DNA of 42,587 nt. Source: Microbacterium paulum (GTDB taxonomy: Bacteria; Actinomycetota; Actinomycetes; Actinomycetales; Microbacteriaceae). How positions within the stretch are numbered: the first letter of the stretch is position 1; each line of letters begins with the position of its first letter. A program made the translations under genes and the position numbers. Location of the stretch: assembly GCF_015707995.1 (NCBI RefSeq), contig NZ_JAAGRY010000022.1:1-42587 (forward strand), given 5' to 3'. The notes beneath the pieces were generated by a model, which did no database searches, was not told the origin of the DNA, and saw nothing but the letters and a program-made list of their open reading frames with translations. Of the stretch, positions 14,312-25,868 are shown piece after piece.

Positions 14312-16834
14312 TCAGAGCGAGGGCTGAGCAGCCCGCACCCGCAGGTCGCGGGCGAGCCCGTCGCGCTGCTCGATCACGAGGCGGCGGAGCGCTCCCGGGG
14401 CATCCGCGTTCGCGTCCAGCCACGCATCGACCGGGTCGAGCGTGTCGGATGCCGGGAACAGACCGATCACGAGGCGGCGTGCGATCTCGATGCTGCGTGC
14501 GGACCACGCGGGGCGGATGCGCGCGAAGTAGTCCGCGTCGAACTCCTCGACGAGGTCTCGTCGCCCGCCCGCACGCACACCCGCGATCGTCGCGTCGAGG
14601 TGGTCGTTGGTGAGGCTCCCGTCGTCCCACGCGGCGTGCCAGGCGTCCGCCCGCACGGCGGCGTCCGGTCGCGCCGCGAGCACCGCGCGATACGCCGTGC
14701 GCCCCTGCGACGAGCCGTCGCGTGCGAGCTCGGCGTCTGCCGCGGCGAGGTCGACATGCCCGGTCGCCGAGAGCGCGGCGAGCCAGTCCCAGCGCAGCTC
14801 GGGGTCGAGCGCCAGCCCGCTCGGGGCCTCGGCCTCACCCCAGAGGATCGCCGTCAGTTCGGCGGCGCGCCGATCGCTGCGGGATGCCGCCGCGCCCACC
14901 GCCCGCGCCCAGGCGAGCTGCGCGTCGGACCCCGCCGGCGCCGCCCACAGTGCCGTCCACGCGGTCTCGAGCCAGTCCGCCGCCAACCGGTCGCGCTCGG
15001 CAGCGGCGGCGTAGTGACCGATCGCGAACTGCGCGTGCGCGAGGGCGTCGGCGAGGAGAGCCGCATTGCCCTCGCGCGGTGCGTGCTGTGCCACGATCTC
15101 GAGGTAGCGCGCCACGGGCAGCTCGCCGTCCCGCGTGGCATCCCACAGCGCCGCCCAGATCACGGCGCGCGCCAGGGCGTCGTCGATCGTCGAGAGGCCG
15201 CGCGCCGCGGCATCCGTCGACCGCGCGTCGAGCCGCACCTTCGCGTACGTCCGGTCGCCGTCGTTCGGCAGGACGAGATCGACGGACGACTCCCCCGACA
15301 GCGCGGGCACCGGCGTGCGCTCGGCGGCGATGTCGACGTCGACGCTCCCGCGCTGCATGAGACGGTCGCCCTCGAACGCGTAGAGTCCGACGGCGAGCCG
15401 GTGCGGGCGGGGGTCGGTCTGCACCACTGTGAGCGCGCCGTCTCCCTCACGCTCGACCGAGATCTGCGACATGCCGGTCGTCTGCATCCAGGCCTCGCTC
15501 CACGCGCGCAGGTCGCGCCCCGACTCGGTCTCGAGAGCGGTCAGCAGATCGTCGAGCGTCGTGTTGCCGTAGGCGTGATCGGCGAAGTAGCGGCGCGCCC
15601 CGCGGAAGAACGCGTCTTCCCCCACGAACGCGACGAGCTGCTTGAGCACCGAGGCGCCCTTCGCGTAGGTGATGCCGTCGAAGTTGAGCTTCGCGGCTTC
15701 GAGGTCGGGGATGTCGGCGACAATCGGGTGCGTCGTCGGCAGCTGGTCTTGCACGTACGCCCAGCCCTTCCGCCGGCTCGCAAATGTGACCCAGGCGTCG
15801 GGGAACCCTCCCGCGACGACGGCCGCGTGCGCGCCGGAGAAGTCGGCGAACGACTCTTTCAGCCACAGGTCGTCCCACCAGCGCATCGTCGCGAGGTCAC
15901 CGAACCACATGTGCGCCATCTCGTGCAGGATCGTGTTCGCGCGCCCCTCGTGCTGCGCGACCGTCGCGGCGCCGCGGAACACGTAGCGCTCGGTGAACGT
16001 GACGAGCCCGGGGTTCTCCATCGCGCCGAGGTTGTACTCGGGCACGAAGATCTGGTCATACTTTCCCCACGGGTAGACGAGACCGAAGGCGTCGGAGAAG
16101 AAGTCCAGCCCGCGCTGAGTGATGCCGAGGACCTCGTCGGCATCGCCCGAGTCGACGAGGTGCGGCGCGAGCGAAGCACGGCAGAGCACGCCGAGCGGCA
16201 CCGGGCCGGCGGGGCCGTGCCACACCCCTTCGACCCGGTGGTACGGGCCCGCAGCGACCGCCGTGATGTAGCTCGACAGCGGCAACGTCTCGGCGAACGC
16301 CACGCGCACCCCGCCCTCGACCGGCTCACGCGCCGCCTCGGCGCCGTTCGAGAGCACCTGCCAACCGTCCGGCGCGATCACGACGAACCGCCACCGCGCC
16401 TTCATGTCGGGCTGCTCGAACACCGGGTAGACGCGTCGGCTGTCGGCCGGCTCGTACTGGGTGTAGAGGTACACCGCGTCGTCTACCGGGTCACTGAAGC
16501 GGTGCAGCCCCTCGCCCGACGTGCTGTAACGACCCGTGCCGCGGACCGTCACCAGGTTGTGCGCCGCGAGTCCGCGCACCCGCACGCGGGCGCCGTCCCA
16601 CTCCACCGGCTGCGGGGCGCCGTTGACGATCACCTCGTCTACCGAGGCGCCGAGGAAGTCGATCCACGTCGCCTCGACGGATGCCCCGAACACGAGCGTC
16701 GACGAGGTCGGGAAGGTCGTGGCATCCGCTGCCCGCGCTCCCCGCAGGTCGATCTCGACATCGACCGTCTGCAGCTGGATGCCGGCGGCGCGGGCCGCCG
16801 TCTCGTCACGGGTGAGGTTGGCGGTGGAGGTCAT
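14312..16834 (-). CDS. pepN: Aminopeptidase N (M1 zinc metallopeptidase)
   Basis: An 840-residue M1 aminopeptidase, normal length for the actinobacterial type. The exopeptidase signature is LGAMENPGLVTF. The zinc site is HEMAHMWFGDL with the third ligand in LWLKESFADF (HExxH-x18-E). The proton-donor tyrosine is probably in the segment ITYAKGASVL. The C-terminal third is the helical ERAP1-like domain. It is a cytosolic enzyme that trims N-terminal residues during protein turnover. ATG start with GGAGGG directly before it. It is convergent with the tetR unit and 45 bases downstream of dxs, which is transcribed the same way. Confidence 0.95.
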   Translation of the reverse strand: MTSTANLTRDETAARAAGIQLQTVDVEIDLRGARAADATTFPTSSTLVFGASVEATWIDFLGASVDEVIVNGAPQPVEWDGARVRVRGLAAHNLVTVRGTGRYSTSGEGLHRFSDPVDDAVYLYTQYEPADSRRVYPVFEQPDMKARWRFVVIAPDGWQVLSNGAEAAREPVEGGVRVAFAETLPLSSYITAVAAGPYHRVEGVWHGPAGPVPLGVLCRASLAPHLVDSGDADEVLGITQRGLDFFSDAFGLVYPWGKYDQIFVPEYNLGAMENPGLVTFTERYVFRGAATVAQHEGRANTILHEMAHMWFGDLATMRWWDDLWLKESFADFSGAHAAVVAGGFPDAWVTFASRRKGWAYVQDQLPTTHPIVADIPDLEAAKLNFDGITYAKGASVLKQLVAFVGEDAFFRGARRYFADHAYGNTTLDDLLTALETESGRDLRAWSEAWMQTTGMSQISVEREGDGALTVVQTDPRPHRLAVGLYAFEGDRLMQRGSVDVDIAAERTPVPALSGESSVDLVLPNDGDRTYAKVRLDARSTDAAARGLSTIDDALARAVIWAALWDATRDGELPVARYLEIVAQHAPREGNAALLADALAHAQFAIGHYAAAAERDRLAADWLETAWTALWAAPAGSDAQLAWARAVGAAASRSDRRAAELTAILWGEAEAPSGLALDPELRWDWLAALSATGHVDLAAADAELARDGSSQGRTAYRAVLAARPDAAVRADAWHAAWDDGSLTNDHLDATIAGVRAGGRRDLVEEFDADYFARIRPAWSARSIEIARRLVIGLFPASDTLDPVDAWLDANADAPGALRRLVIEQRDGLARDLRVRAAQPSL

Positions 16835-16879
16835 CCCTCCATGCTTTCACGACTCACCCGGCGCGCGCGGCGCGAGGCG

Positions 16880-18838
16880 TCAGCGATCCTGCGTTTCGCC
16901 GTCGGGCGTGCCGATGGCCCAGATCGCGCCGGTGTCGGTCGAGGGACGGGCCACCGGGATGCGGGTGCCGAGCACCTGGGCGACGACGTCTTGCGCGATT
17001 TTCGCCGCGTTCAGGCCCGCGTCGTCGAGGATCTGCTCGCGGGTCGCGTGGTTCAAGAACTCGTCGGGCAGGCCGAGCTCGTCGACGGCCGTGTCGACGC
17101 CCGCCTCGCGCAGCACCTGGCGCACGCGCGTACCGACGCCGCCGACGCGGATGCCGTCTTCGATGGTGATGACCAGCCGGTGCGCGGCAGCGAGGCGCAC
17201 CACCGAGGGCTGCACGGGCACGACCCAGCGCGGGTCGATGACCGTCGCGCCGATCCCCTGCGCGCGCAGGCGCTCGGCGACCTCGACCGCGAGCCGAGTC
17301 ATCGGTCCGATGCCGACGAGCAGAACGTCTTCTTCGCCGTGCCGCCACAGCACGTCGACCCCGTCTGAGAGTCGCTCGATCGCGGGCTGGTCGGCGGCGA
17401 CGTTGCCCTTCGGGAAGCGCACGACGGTCGGGGCGTCGTCCACGGCGATCGCCTCGGCGAACTCTTCGCGCAACCGCGCCTCGTCGCGCGGTGCGGCGAT
17501 GCGGATGCCGGGCACCAGCTGCAGCATCGCGAGGTCCCACACGCCGTGGTGGCTGGGGCCGTCGGGGCCGGTGACGCCGGAACGGTCGAGCACGAAGGTG
17601 ACGCCGGCTTTGTGCAGCGCGACATCCATCATCACCTGGTCGAACGCGCGGTTCATGAACGTGGCGTAGATCGCGACGACCGGGTGCAGCCCGCCGAAGG
17701 CGAGGCCGGCGGCGGATGCCACGGCGTGCTGCTCGGCGATGCCGACGTCGTACACGCGCTCGGGGAACCGCTGCGCGAACGGCTGCAGGCCGGTGGGGCG
17801 GAGCATCGCCGCCGTGACGGCGATGATGTCGTCGCGCTGCTCCCCCGCCTCGACGAGCGCCTCGGAGAAGACATCGGTCCACGCCTGCCCGTCGCTGGCG
17901 CCCAGAGGTTCGCCCGTGGCCGGGTCGATCTTGCCGACCGCGTGGAACTGGTCGGCCTCGTCGTTGCGGGCGGGCTCGTAGCCCTGCCCCTTCTCGGTGA
18001 TGACGTGCACGATGACGGGGGCGCGGTACGCCTTCGCGAGCCGCAGCGTCTCTTCGAGCACGGGCAAGTCGTGACCGTCGATCGGGCCCAGGTATTTGAT
18101 GTCGAGATTCGAGTACAGCGCTGCGTTGTTCGAGAAGCGCGAGAGGAACCCGTGCGTGCCGCCGCGCACCCCGCGGTACACGGCGCGGCCGGCGGGGCCC
18201 AGTTTGCGGAAGAACGAATCCGACCCGCGGCGCAGGTTCTCGTAGCCGTCGGTCGTGCGCACGCGGTTGAGATAGCGCGCCATGCCGCCGATCGTCGGCG
18301 CATACGAGCGCCCGTTGTCGTTGACGACGATCACGAGGTTGCGCTCGTTGTCGTCAGAGATGTTGTTGAGCGCCTCCCACGTCATGCCGCCCGTGAGCGC
18401 ACCGTCGCCGACGACGGCGACGACATGCCGGTCGGTGCGACCGGTGCGGTTCAGGGCGCGCGAGATGCCGTCGGCCCAGCTGAGCGAACTCGACGCGTGC
18501 GACGACTCGACCACGTCGTGCACGCTCTCGGAGCGCTGCGGGTAGCCGGCGAGCCCCCCGCGCGACCGCAGGCGGCTGAAGTCCTGCCGGCCGGTGAGCA
18601 GCTTGTGCACGTACGACTGGTGCCCGGTGTCGAACACGAACGGGTCGTTCGGTGAGTCGAACACCCGGTGAAGGGCGATCGTCAGCTCGACGACGCCGAG
18701 GTTCGGGCCGAGGTGCCCTCCCGTGCGGGCGACGTTCTGGATGAGGAACTCGCGCACCTCCTGGGCGAGCTGTTCCAGCTGGTCCGGAGTGAGCGCGTCG
18801 AGGTCACGGGGACCGGTGATCGAGGCGAGCAGACTCAT
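16880..18838 (-). CDS. dxs: 1-deoxy-D-xylulose-5-phosphate synthase
   Basis: A 652-residue thiamine-diphosphate enzyme joining pyruvate and glyceraldehyde-3-phosphate, the first step of the MEP isoprenoid pathway. The cofactor motif is GDGALTGGMTWEALNN (GDG...N). The catalytic glutamate is in VYDVGIAEQHAV. FDTGHQSYVHKLLTGR and LDRSGVTGPDGPSHHGVWDLA are diagnostic of Dxs against transketolase. Length is slightly above the usual 620–640. ATG start with a leaderless -10 exactly 6 bases upstream. The aconitase gene and its terminator lie just upstream, so dxs has its own promoter. Confidence 0.96.
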   Translation of the reverse strand: MSLLASITGPRDLDALTPDQLEQLAQEVREFLIQNVARTGGHLGPNLGVVELTIALHRVFDSPNDPFVFDTGHQSYVHKLLTGRQDFSRLRSRGGLAGYPQRSESVHDVVESSHASSSLSWADGISRALNRTGRTDRHVVAVVGDGALTGGMTWEALNNISDDNERNLVIVVNDNGRSYAPTIGGMARYLNRVRTTDGYENLRRGSDSFFRKLGPAGRAVYRGVRGGTHGFLSRFSNNAALYSNLDIKYLGPIDGHDLPVLEETLRLAKAYRAPVIVHVITEKGQGYEPARNDEADQFHAVGKIDPATGEPLGASDGQAWTDVFSEALVEAGEQRDDIIAVTAAMLRPTGLQPFAQRFPERVYDVGIAEQHAVASAAGLAFGGLHPVVAIYATFMNRAFDQVMMDVALHKAGVTFVLDRSGVTGPDGPSHHGVWDLAMLQLVPGIRIAAPRDEARLREEFAEAIAVDDAPTVVRFPKGNVAADQPAIERLSDGVDVLWRHGEEDVLLVGIGPMTRLAVEVAERLRAQGIGATVIDPRWVVPVQPSVVRLAAAHRLVITIEDGIRVGGVGTRVRQVLREAGVDTAVDELGLPDEFLNHATREQILDDAGLNAAKIAQDVVAQVLGTRIPVARPSTDTGAIWAIGTPDGETQDR

Positions 18839-18844
18839 CCCTCG

Positions 18845-18850
18845 AGTCTA
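18845..18850 (-). promoter_or_regulatory. -10 element (TAGACT), leaderless start of dxs
   Basis: Minus-strand TAGACT, 6 bases (CGAGGG), then the dxs ATG. The CGAGGG could be a weak Shine-Dalgarno if transcription begins further upstream. Confidence 0.6.
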
Positions 18851-18865
18851 CGTCGCACAACGGCG

Positions 18866-18913
18866 AACGCCCCGGCTTCGGTGACCCCTTGCGGGGACCG
18901 ATGCCGGGGCGTT
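18866..18913 (-). terminator. Compound hairpin terminator of acnA
   Basis: Outer 11-bp stem AACGCCCCGGC (18866–18876) with GCCGGGGCGTT (18903–18913), enclosing a second stem (GGTGACCCC... with ...GGGGACC). It starts 12 bases after the acnA stop and shields dxs from read-through. Confidence 0.7.
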
Positions 18914-18924
18914 ATGCGCCGGGC

Positions 18925-21762
<2,838 letters not shown>

Positions 21763-21890
21763 GTCTCTACTCCTTCTTCGGGGGCACGGGCGCGCACGTC
21801 TCGCGGCGGCCGCTCACTCCATCTTCCCCGCCTCCGTCGCGCGCGGCTAGTGAGGTCGCCCTTACCGGCGTCGTCCGCGACGGCGGGGGA

Positions 21891-21914
21891 ATTTATCTTG
21901 ATATCAAGATAAAT
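21891..21914 (-). promoter_or_regulatory. 24-bp perfect palindrome upstream of acnA (candidate MarR-type operator)
   Basis: Half-site ATTTATCTTGAT followed by its exact reverse complement. It is very AT-rich in a ~70% GC region. On the minus strand a possible -35 (GTGATA) and -10 (GATAAA) are 18 bases apart with the palindrome covering the spacer, so a bound dimer would block acnA transcription. It begins 4 bases after the DUF3159 stop. Confidence 0.65.
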
Positions 21915-21917
21915 CTA

Positions 21918-22709
21918 TCACGAGCCCGCGGGCTCCCCCGCCTTCGACGCGGGCGGGTACACGGCACGCACCGCCAACCAGGTGACCGCCACGAGAGGCG
22001 CGAACAGCGGCAGTCCCATGACGAGTTTGAGCGTGCCGAGCGTCGTGGTGGCCTCGTCCGTGCCGGCCAGATAGAGCGGCAACTGCACCGCGAGCCGCAC
22101 GAAGAAGAGGGCCGCCCACGCGATCGCCAGCCAGAAGAAGACGCGCCGCTTTCTGGCATCCGTCCGCCACGCGGTGCCCTCGTTCATGAGGAACCCGACC
22201 GCCAAGCCGATGAGCGACCATCCGACGAGGGCCGAGATGAGAAAAGCGGTGCCGTACGCGGCGTTCGTGATGAGGCCCGGCACGAAGTTGTCTTGCGCGC
22301 GCCCGGTCCACAGGGCGAGAGCCGCGGCCGCCGCCGTCGCGACGAGACCGCCGAGCGCCGCGCTGATCGTGGAGCGCTGCACGAGCCGGACGATCGTGAA
22401 CACCGCGGCGAGGCCCACCGAGACGACGAGCGAGAGCATGAGGTCGCGGGTGAGCGTGAACAGCAGCACGAAGGCGAGGCCGGGAAGCACTGACTCGAGC
22501 ACGCCGCGCCAGCCCCCCATCGCCCGCCACACGACGTGACCGGTGTGGGTTTCGTGCGCCGGGTCCATCCCCGCGCGCCGCGCGGCACCGCCGAGCGCCT
22601 GAGCGAGAAGCTCCGACGCCGAGGGCGGGGTCGTCGAAGGCGGCGTGGTGTCGCCTCGGGCGGCGCCGTCGGTCTCGTCGGCGCCGATCGGGTCGTTCTG
22701 GTCGCTCAT
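21918..22709 (-). CDS. DUF3159 family membrane protein
   Basis: A 263-residue integral membrane protein. A polar N-terminus (residues 1–65, Thr/Pro-rich) is followed by about six hydrophobic helices, among them LPGLAFVLLFTLTRDLMLSLVVSVGLAAVFTI and RVFFWLAIAWAALFFVRLAVQLPLYL. The family is typical of actinobacteria and usually sits next to dut and DUF3710, as here. The function is not known. The ATG overlaps the DUF3710 stop by 4 bases (ATGA). The acnA operator-like palindrome starts right after its stop. Confidence 0.85.
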   Translation of the reverse strand: MSDQNDPIGADETDGAARGDTTPPSTTPPSASELLAQALGGAARRAGMDPAHETHTGHVVWRAMGGWRGVLESVLPGLAFVLLFTLTRDLMLSLVVSVGLAAVFTIVRLVQRSTISAALGGLVATAAAAALALWTGRAQDNFVPGLITNAAYGTAFLISALVGWSLIGLAVGFLMNEGTAWRTDARKRRVFFWLAIAWAALFFVRLAVQLPLYLAGTDEATTTLGTLKLVMGLPLFAPLVAVTWLAVRAVYPPASKAGEPAGS

Positions 22710-23293
22710 GCCGTGCCGGGCGCCGCGGGCATCTTCAACGGGATGAGGTCGCGCGGGGGCATCGGGGTGCCGCCGCGCACGACGACGAGCGAGCGGAAGA
22801 GGTCTTCGACCTTGGCCGCGGCCTCGACGTCGCCGGTGGCCGCCCCGCCGATCACGCCGCGGAGGAACCAGCGCGGCCCGTCGACGCCGACGAAGCGCGC
22901 CAGGCGCTTGCCCGGCGTCGCGTCGGGTCCGGCCGCCACGGGAACCTCGGCGAGCAGCTCGGGGCCGAGCGGGCCCTCGCGCTCTTCTACGCGGCCGCCC
23001 TGCTGGCGGATCTGCTGGCGGATCTGCTCGCGCGTCTCCTCCCACAGCCCCGTCGTCCGGGGCGCCGCGAAGGGCTGCACCTGCAGTGTCGAATCGGCGT
23101 AGTCGAGGCCGACCGCGACGATGCGCCCGGTCTGCTCCTCGACCTCGAGGCGCAGGTTGAGGCCCTCGCGTGGGAGCACCTTGATGCCGCCGAGGTCGAT
23201 GTAGGGCCGCACCGGGTTCGCCTCCGACTCGTCGAAGGGGCCGGCCGCGGCGCGGTCGTCGGGCGCCGACTTGGTCTGCAGCTCGTCGCTCAT
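22706..23293 (-). CDS. DUF3710 family protein
   Basis: A 195-residue soluble actinobacterial protein of unknown function. Family segments: VRPYIDLGGIKVLPREGLNLRLEV, LQVQPFAAPRTTGLWEETREQIRQQI, LARFVGVDGPRWFLRGVIGG and FRSLVVVRGGTPMPPRDLIPL. It overlaps both neighbours by 4 bases (ATGA with dut upstream and with DUF3159 downstream), so the three genes are translationally coupled. Conserved linkage with dut suggests, but does not show, a link to nucleotide metabolism. Confidence 0.85.
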   Translation of the reverse strand: MSDELQTKSAPDDRAAAGPFDESEANPVRPYIDLGGIKVLPREGLNLRLEVEEQTGRIVAVGLDYADSTLQVQPFAAPRTTGLWEETREQIRQQIRQQGGRVEEREGPLGPELLAEVPVAAGPDATPGKRLARFVGVDGPRWFLRGVIGGAATGDVEAAAKVEDLFRSLVVVRGGTPMPPRDLIPLKMPAAPGTA

Positions 23294-23739
23294 GAGTTCG
23301 CTCCTGTCTGGTAGCCGGTCGACCCGAAGCCGCCTTCTCCGCGCGCCGAATCCGGCAGTTCGTCCACGGCGACGAATCGCACGCGCGGGACGGGCATGAT
23401 GATCAGCTGCGCGATGCGGTCACCGACCGCGACATCGTAGGCCTGCGAGGCATCCGTGTTCAGCAGCGACACCTTGATCTCGCCGCGGTAGCCCGCGTCG
23501 ACGGTGCCGGGAGAGTTGACGATCGTGATGCCGTGCCGGGCCGCGAGGCCGCTGCGCGGCACGACGAAGGCCACGTAGCCGTCGGGGAGCGCGATACGCA
23601 CCCCCGTGCCGACGAGGGCACGCTGGCCGGGCTCGAGGCGCAGCGCCTCGGTCGAGACGAGATCGGCCCCCGCATCGCCGGGGTGCGCATAGGCGGGAAC
23701 CTGCGCGGCGATAATGGGAACGTCCACGGATTCGATCAC
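23290..23739 (-). CDS. dut: dUTP diphosphatase
   Basis: A 149-residue trimeric dUTPase that hydrolyses dUTP to dUMP, keeping uracil out of DNA. All five motifs are present: AHPGDAGADLVS (I), PRSGLAARHG (III, Ser/Gly phosphate loop), GTVDAGYRGEIKVSL (catalytic Asp), DRIAQLIIMPV (IV) and the C-terminal arm RGEGGFGSTG (V). Length is typical. The start is GTG 23739, supported by a -10 exactly 6 bases upstream. First gene of the coupled dut–DUF3710–DUF3159 operon and divergent from the DUF3093 gene. Confidence 0.95.
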   Translation of the reverse strand: MIESVDVPIIAAQVPAYAHPGDAGADLVSTEALRLEPGQRALVGTGVRIALPDGYVAFVVPRSGLAARHGITIVNSPGTVDAGYRGEIKVSLLNTDASQAYDVAVGDRIAQLIIMPVPRVRFVAVDELPDSARGEGGFGSTGYQTGANS

Positions 23740-23745
23740 CCCACG

Positions 23746-23751
23746 AGGCTA
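23746..23751 (-). promoter_or_regulatory. -10 element (TAGCCT), leaderless start of dut
   Basis: Minus-strand TAGCCT, 6 bases (CGTGGG), then GTG 23739. The element abuts the proposed ATG of the divergent DUF3093 gene at 23752, so the two transcription units are back to back. Confidence 0.6.
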
Positions 23752-24258
23752 ATGCACGCCCAGATGAACGCAGACCCCGCCCGCCCGCAGACCGCGACAG
23801 GTCGCAGCGCCGCCGCGGCGGTGTATCGCGAGCGCCTCAGCCCGTCGTTGTGGACGCTGCTGAGCGCGGCGGTGGCCGCCCCCATGGTGTCGCTCGTGTT
23901 CGTGCCCCTCGATTCCACGGTGGCGCTCCTCGCCGGGCTCGCCGTCGGGGCGGCCCTCGTCGGCTCGCTCGTGCTCGCGGCCCCGGTCATCGAGGTCCGG
24001 GGCGGCGAGCTGCGCGTCGGGCGCGCGCACATTCCGGTGCGCATGCTCGGCGAGGCCTCGGGCGCGGTCGGCGACGAGGCGCGCGAAGTGCGCGGCCCCG
24101 GTCTGCCGCGCACGGCGTGGCACCTGCTGCGCCCCGGCATCGACGGCATCGTGCGGGTGCGCGTGATCGACCAGCGCGACCCGGTCGACGAGTGGATCTT
24201 CTCGACCCGCACTCCCGACCGCGTGATCGCGGCGATCAGGCGGTCGCAGCGGGCCTGA
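23752..24258 (+). CDS. DUF3093 family membrane protein
   Basis: A 168-residue protein with two transmembrane helices (about residues 34–78: LWTLLSAAVAAPMVSLVFVPL and VALLAGLAVGAALVGSLVLAAPVI) and a C-terminal cytosolic PH-like region (IEVRGGELRVGRAHIPVRMLGEASG, DEWIFSTRTPDRVIAAIRRS). This is the DUF3093 layout, a conserved actinobacterial family beside dut with no known function. Start uncertain: ATG 23752 has GAGG 3 bases upstream, while ATG 23764 would remove four residues. A possible -10 GATAAT is at 23710–23715, inside dut. Confidence 0.78.
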   Translation: MHAQMNADPARPQTATGRSAAAAVYRERLSPSLWTLLSAAVAAPMVSLVFVPLDSTVALLAGLAVGAALVGSLVLAAPVIEVRGGELRVGRAHIPVRMLGEASGAVGDEAREVRGPGLPRTAWHLLRPGIDGIVRVRVIDQRDPVDEWIFSTRTPDRVIAAIRRSQRA

Positions 24259-24285
24259 GCCCGCCGCGCGCCGCCAAGAGGGCTG

Positions 24286-24579
24286 TCAGGCCGCGCACTC
24301 GACGCAGATGGCGCCGATCGAGGTCTCGTGGTCGATCTGGGTGCGGTGCTTGACGAGGAAGCACTCGACGCAGGTGAACTCGTCTTCCTGCGGGGGCAGC
24401 ACGACGACGTCGAGCTCGAGGTCGGAGAGGTCGGCACCGGGCAGTTCGAACCCGGAAGGGTTGTCGGCGTCTTCGTCGCCGACCGCACCGGAGAGCTTGT
24501 CGGGCACGCGCTCCTTCAGGGCCTCGATCGACTCGCTGTCGTCGTCGGTCTTGCGGGGGGCGTCGTAATCGGTCGCCAT
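24286..24579 (-). CDS. DUF4193 family zinc-ribbon-like protein
   Basis: A 97-residue acidic protein. The N-terminal half is Asp/Glu/Ser-rich and probably disordered (MATDYDAPRKTDDDSESIEAL). The C-terminal half has LDVVVLPPQEDEFTCVECFLVKHRTQ and GAICVECAA, two CVEC pairs likely to bind one zinc ion. This is the actinobacterial DUF4193 family, often next to sepH. The ATG at 24579 has GGAAGTGAG upstream; the longer open frame is Pro/Gly-rich and unlikely. Function unknown. The 252 bases separating it from sepH carry both promoters and no other gene. Confidence 0.85.
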   Translation of the reverse strand: MATDYDAPRKTDDDSESIEALKERVPDKLSGAVGDEDADNPSGFELPGADLSDLELDVVVLPPQEDEFTCVECFLVKHRTQIDHETSIGAICVECAA

Positions 24580-24831
24580 GCTCTCACTTCCAGGATCTGA
24601 CGGGCACGCCCCACCTCGTGGGCATGGGCCGCATGGCCCGGGGCGGCGATAGTTTGCATGACCCGCTCGCTTTTCGCAAATGCCGGTCATCCGTAGCCCG
24701 TCTTCCGGCGGGTGCGACGAGAGGAACTCGCGGCGCGCCCGCGATATTCCCGACCTGGGCGCACCGCCGTGTCAGCATGGTCGCGGCGCCGCAGTGCGGT
24801 GCCTTCGCAGGGATCTGGAGGCGCGTCTCGC

Positions 24832-25863
24832 ATGGAGCAGCTCAAAGTCATCGGAATCGAAGAGGGCGTTCTCGTCGTCGCGACCGAGACGGGCGAACGA
24901 TTCGCCCTGGAGGTCGATGAGACCCTCCGCTCGCAACTGCGTCGTGTGCAGCGCGACGCCGAGCCGCGCGCACCGCGGCCGAGCCCGCGCGACATCCAGG
25001 CGCACATCCGCTCGGGGCTCTCCGCCGCCGAGGTCGCGGAACTCCTCGGCGCGCGCCTCGAAGACGTGCAGCGCTACGAGCGTCCCGTGCTCGCCGAGCG
25101 CGAGCACATCGTCGACCAGGCCCTGTCGGTGCCGGTGCTCATCGCCGGTGAACTCGGTGACGACGCCCAGCCCACGTTCGGCGCGGCGGTCCGCGCCAAG
25201 CTCGCCGACGCGGGAGCGACGGGCGAGCGCTGGACGAGCTGGCGCGAAGAATCGGGCTGGATCGTCAAGCTCGAGTTCACGGCCGGCGAGGTCGATCACG
25301 ACGCGCGGTGGAGCTTCGACCCGCGGCGTTCGACGCTGGCGCCGCAGAACACGGATGCCACGCAGCTTTCGCGCCAGGGATCGCTCCCCGAGGGCCTCAT
25401 CCCGCGTCTTCGCGCTCTCGACGCCAACCCGCTCAAAGACTCGTCGCGCTTCGACTCCGGCGCGTTCGGGCCGCGGCGTCTCGAGCCCGACGCCGAGATC
25501 GTGAGCCGCGACATCCGTCCGACGGTGACCGCCGCCGTGCAGGAGGCGGCGATCAAGCGCGCGCCCGACCAGTCGGTCACCTCGGCCGAGACCGCCGACC
25601 TGCTCGAGGCGCTGCGACGCCGCCGCGGGCTGCGCGAGCCGATGCCGACCGACCAGCCGACCGCTCCGGTGGCGACGGCACCGACGGGAGCCGCGGCGCT
25701 CTTCGACGCGCTCGAGCCCGGCTACGACGACAGCGCGCCGGCCGACGACGACGAGAACCTCGAAGACACCGTGATCTCCGAGGCGTCACGCCGCAAGGGT
25801 CGCACCTCGATGCCCTCGTGGGACGAGATCGTCTTCGGCGCACGCACCGAAGACGGTTCCTGA
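24832..25863 (+). CDS. sepH: Septation protein SepH
   Basis: A 343-residue protein. The N-terminal DUF3071 domain begins MEQLKVIGIEEGVLVVATETG and continues to a helix-turn-helix-like segment (IRSGLSAAEVAELLGARLEDVQRYE) with conserved ALSVPVLIAGE and WTSWREESGWIVKLEF. The C-terminal ~150 residues are a disordered Ala/Asp/Pro-rich linker. In Streptomyces, SepH binds FtsZ through this N-terminal domain and promotes filament assembly. ATG 24832; GGAGG lies 11 bases upstream. It ends 5 bases from the convergent phosphodiesterase gene. Confidence 0.9.
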   Translation: MEQLKVIGIEEGVLVVATETGERFALEVDETLRSQLRRVQRDAEPRAPRPSPRDIQAHIRSGLSAAEVAELLGARLEDVQRYERPVLAEREHIVDQALSVPVLIAGELGDDAQPTFGAAVRAKLADAGATGERWTSWREESGWIVKLEFTAGEVDHDARWSFDPRRSTLAPQNTDATQLSRQGSLPEGLIPRLRALDANPLKDSSRFDSGAFGPRRLEPDAEIVSRDIRPTVTAAVQEAAIKRAPDQSVTSAETADLLEALRRRRGLREPMPTDQPTAPVATAPTGAAALFDALEPGYDDSAPADDDENLEDTVISEASRRKGRTSMPSWDEIVFGARTEDGS

Positions 25864-25868
25864 CCGGC

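Noticed and set aside
14600..17368. 922-codon open frame antisense to pepN and dxs
   Set aside because: It crosses two well-supported genes on the other strand and has shadow composition; no start signal or family signature.
21891..21914. 24-bp palindrome as the DUF3159 terminator
   Set aside because: The stem is almost all A/T with no loop and no U-tract, far weaker than the GC hairpins used as terminators elsewhere here; an operator fits better.
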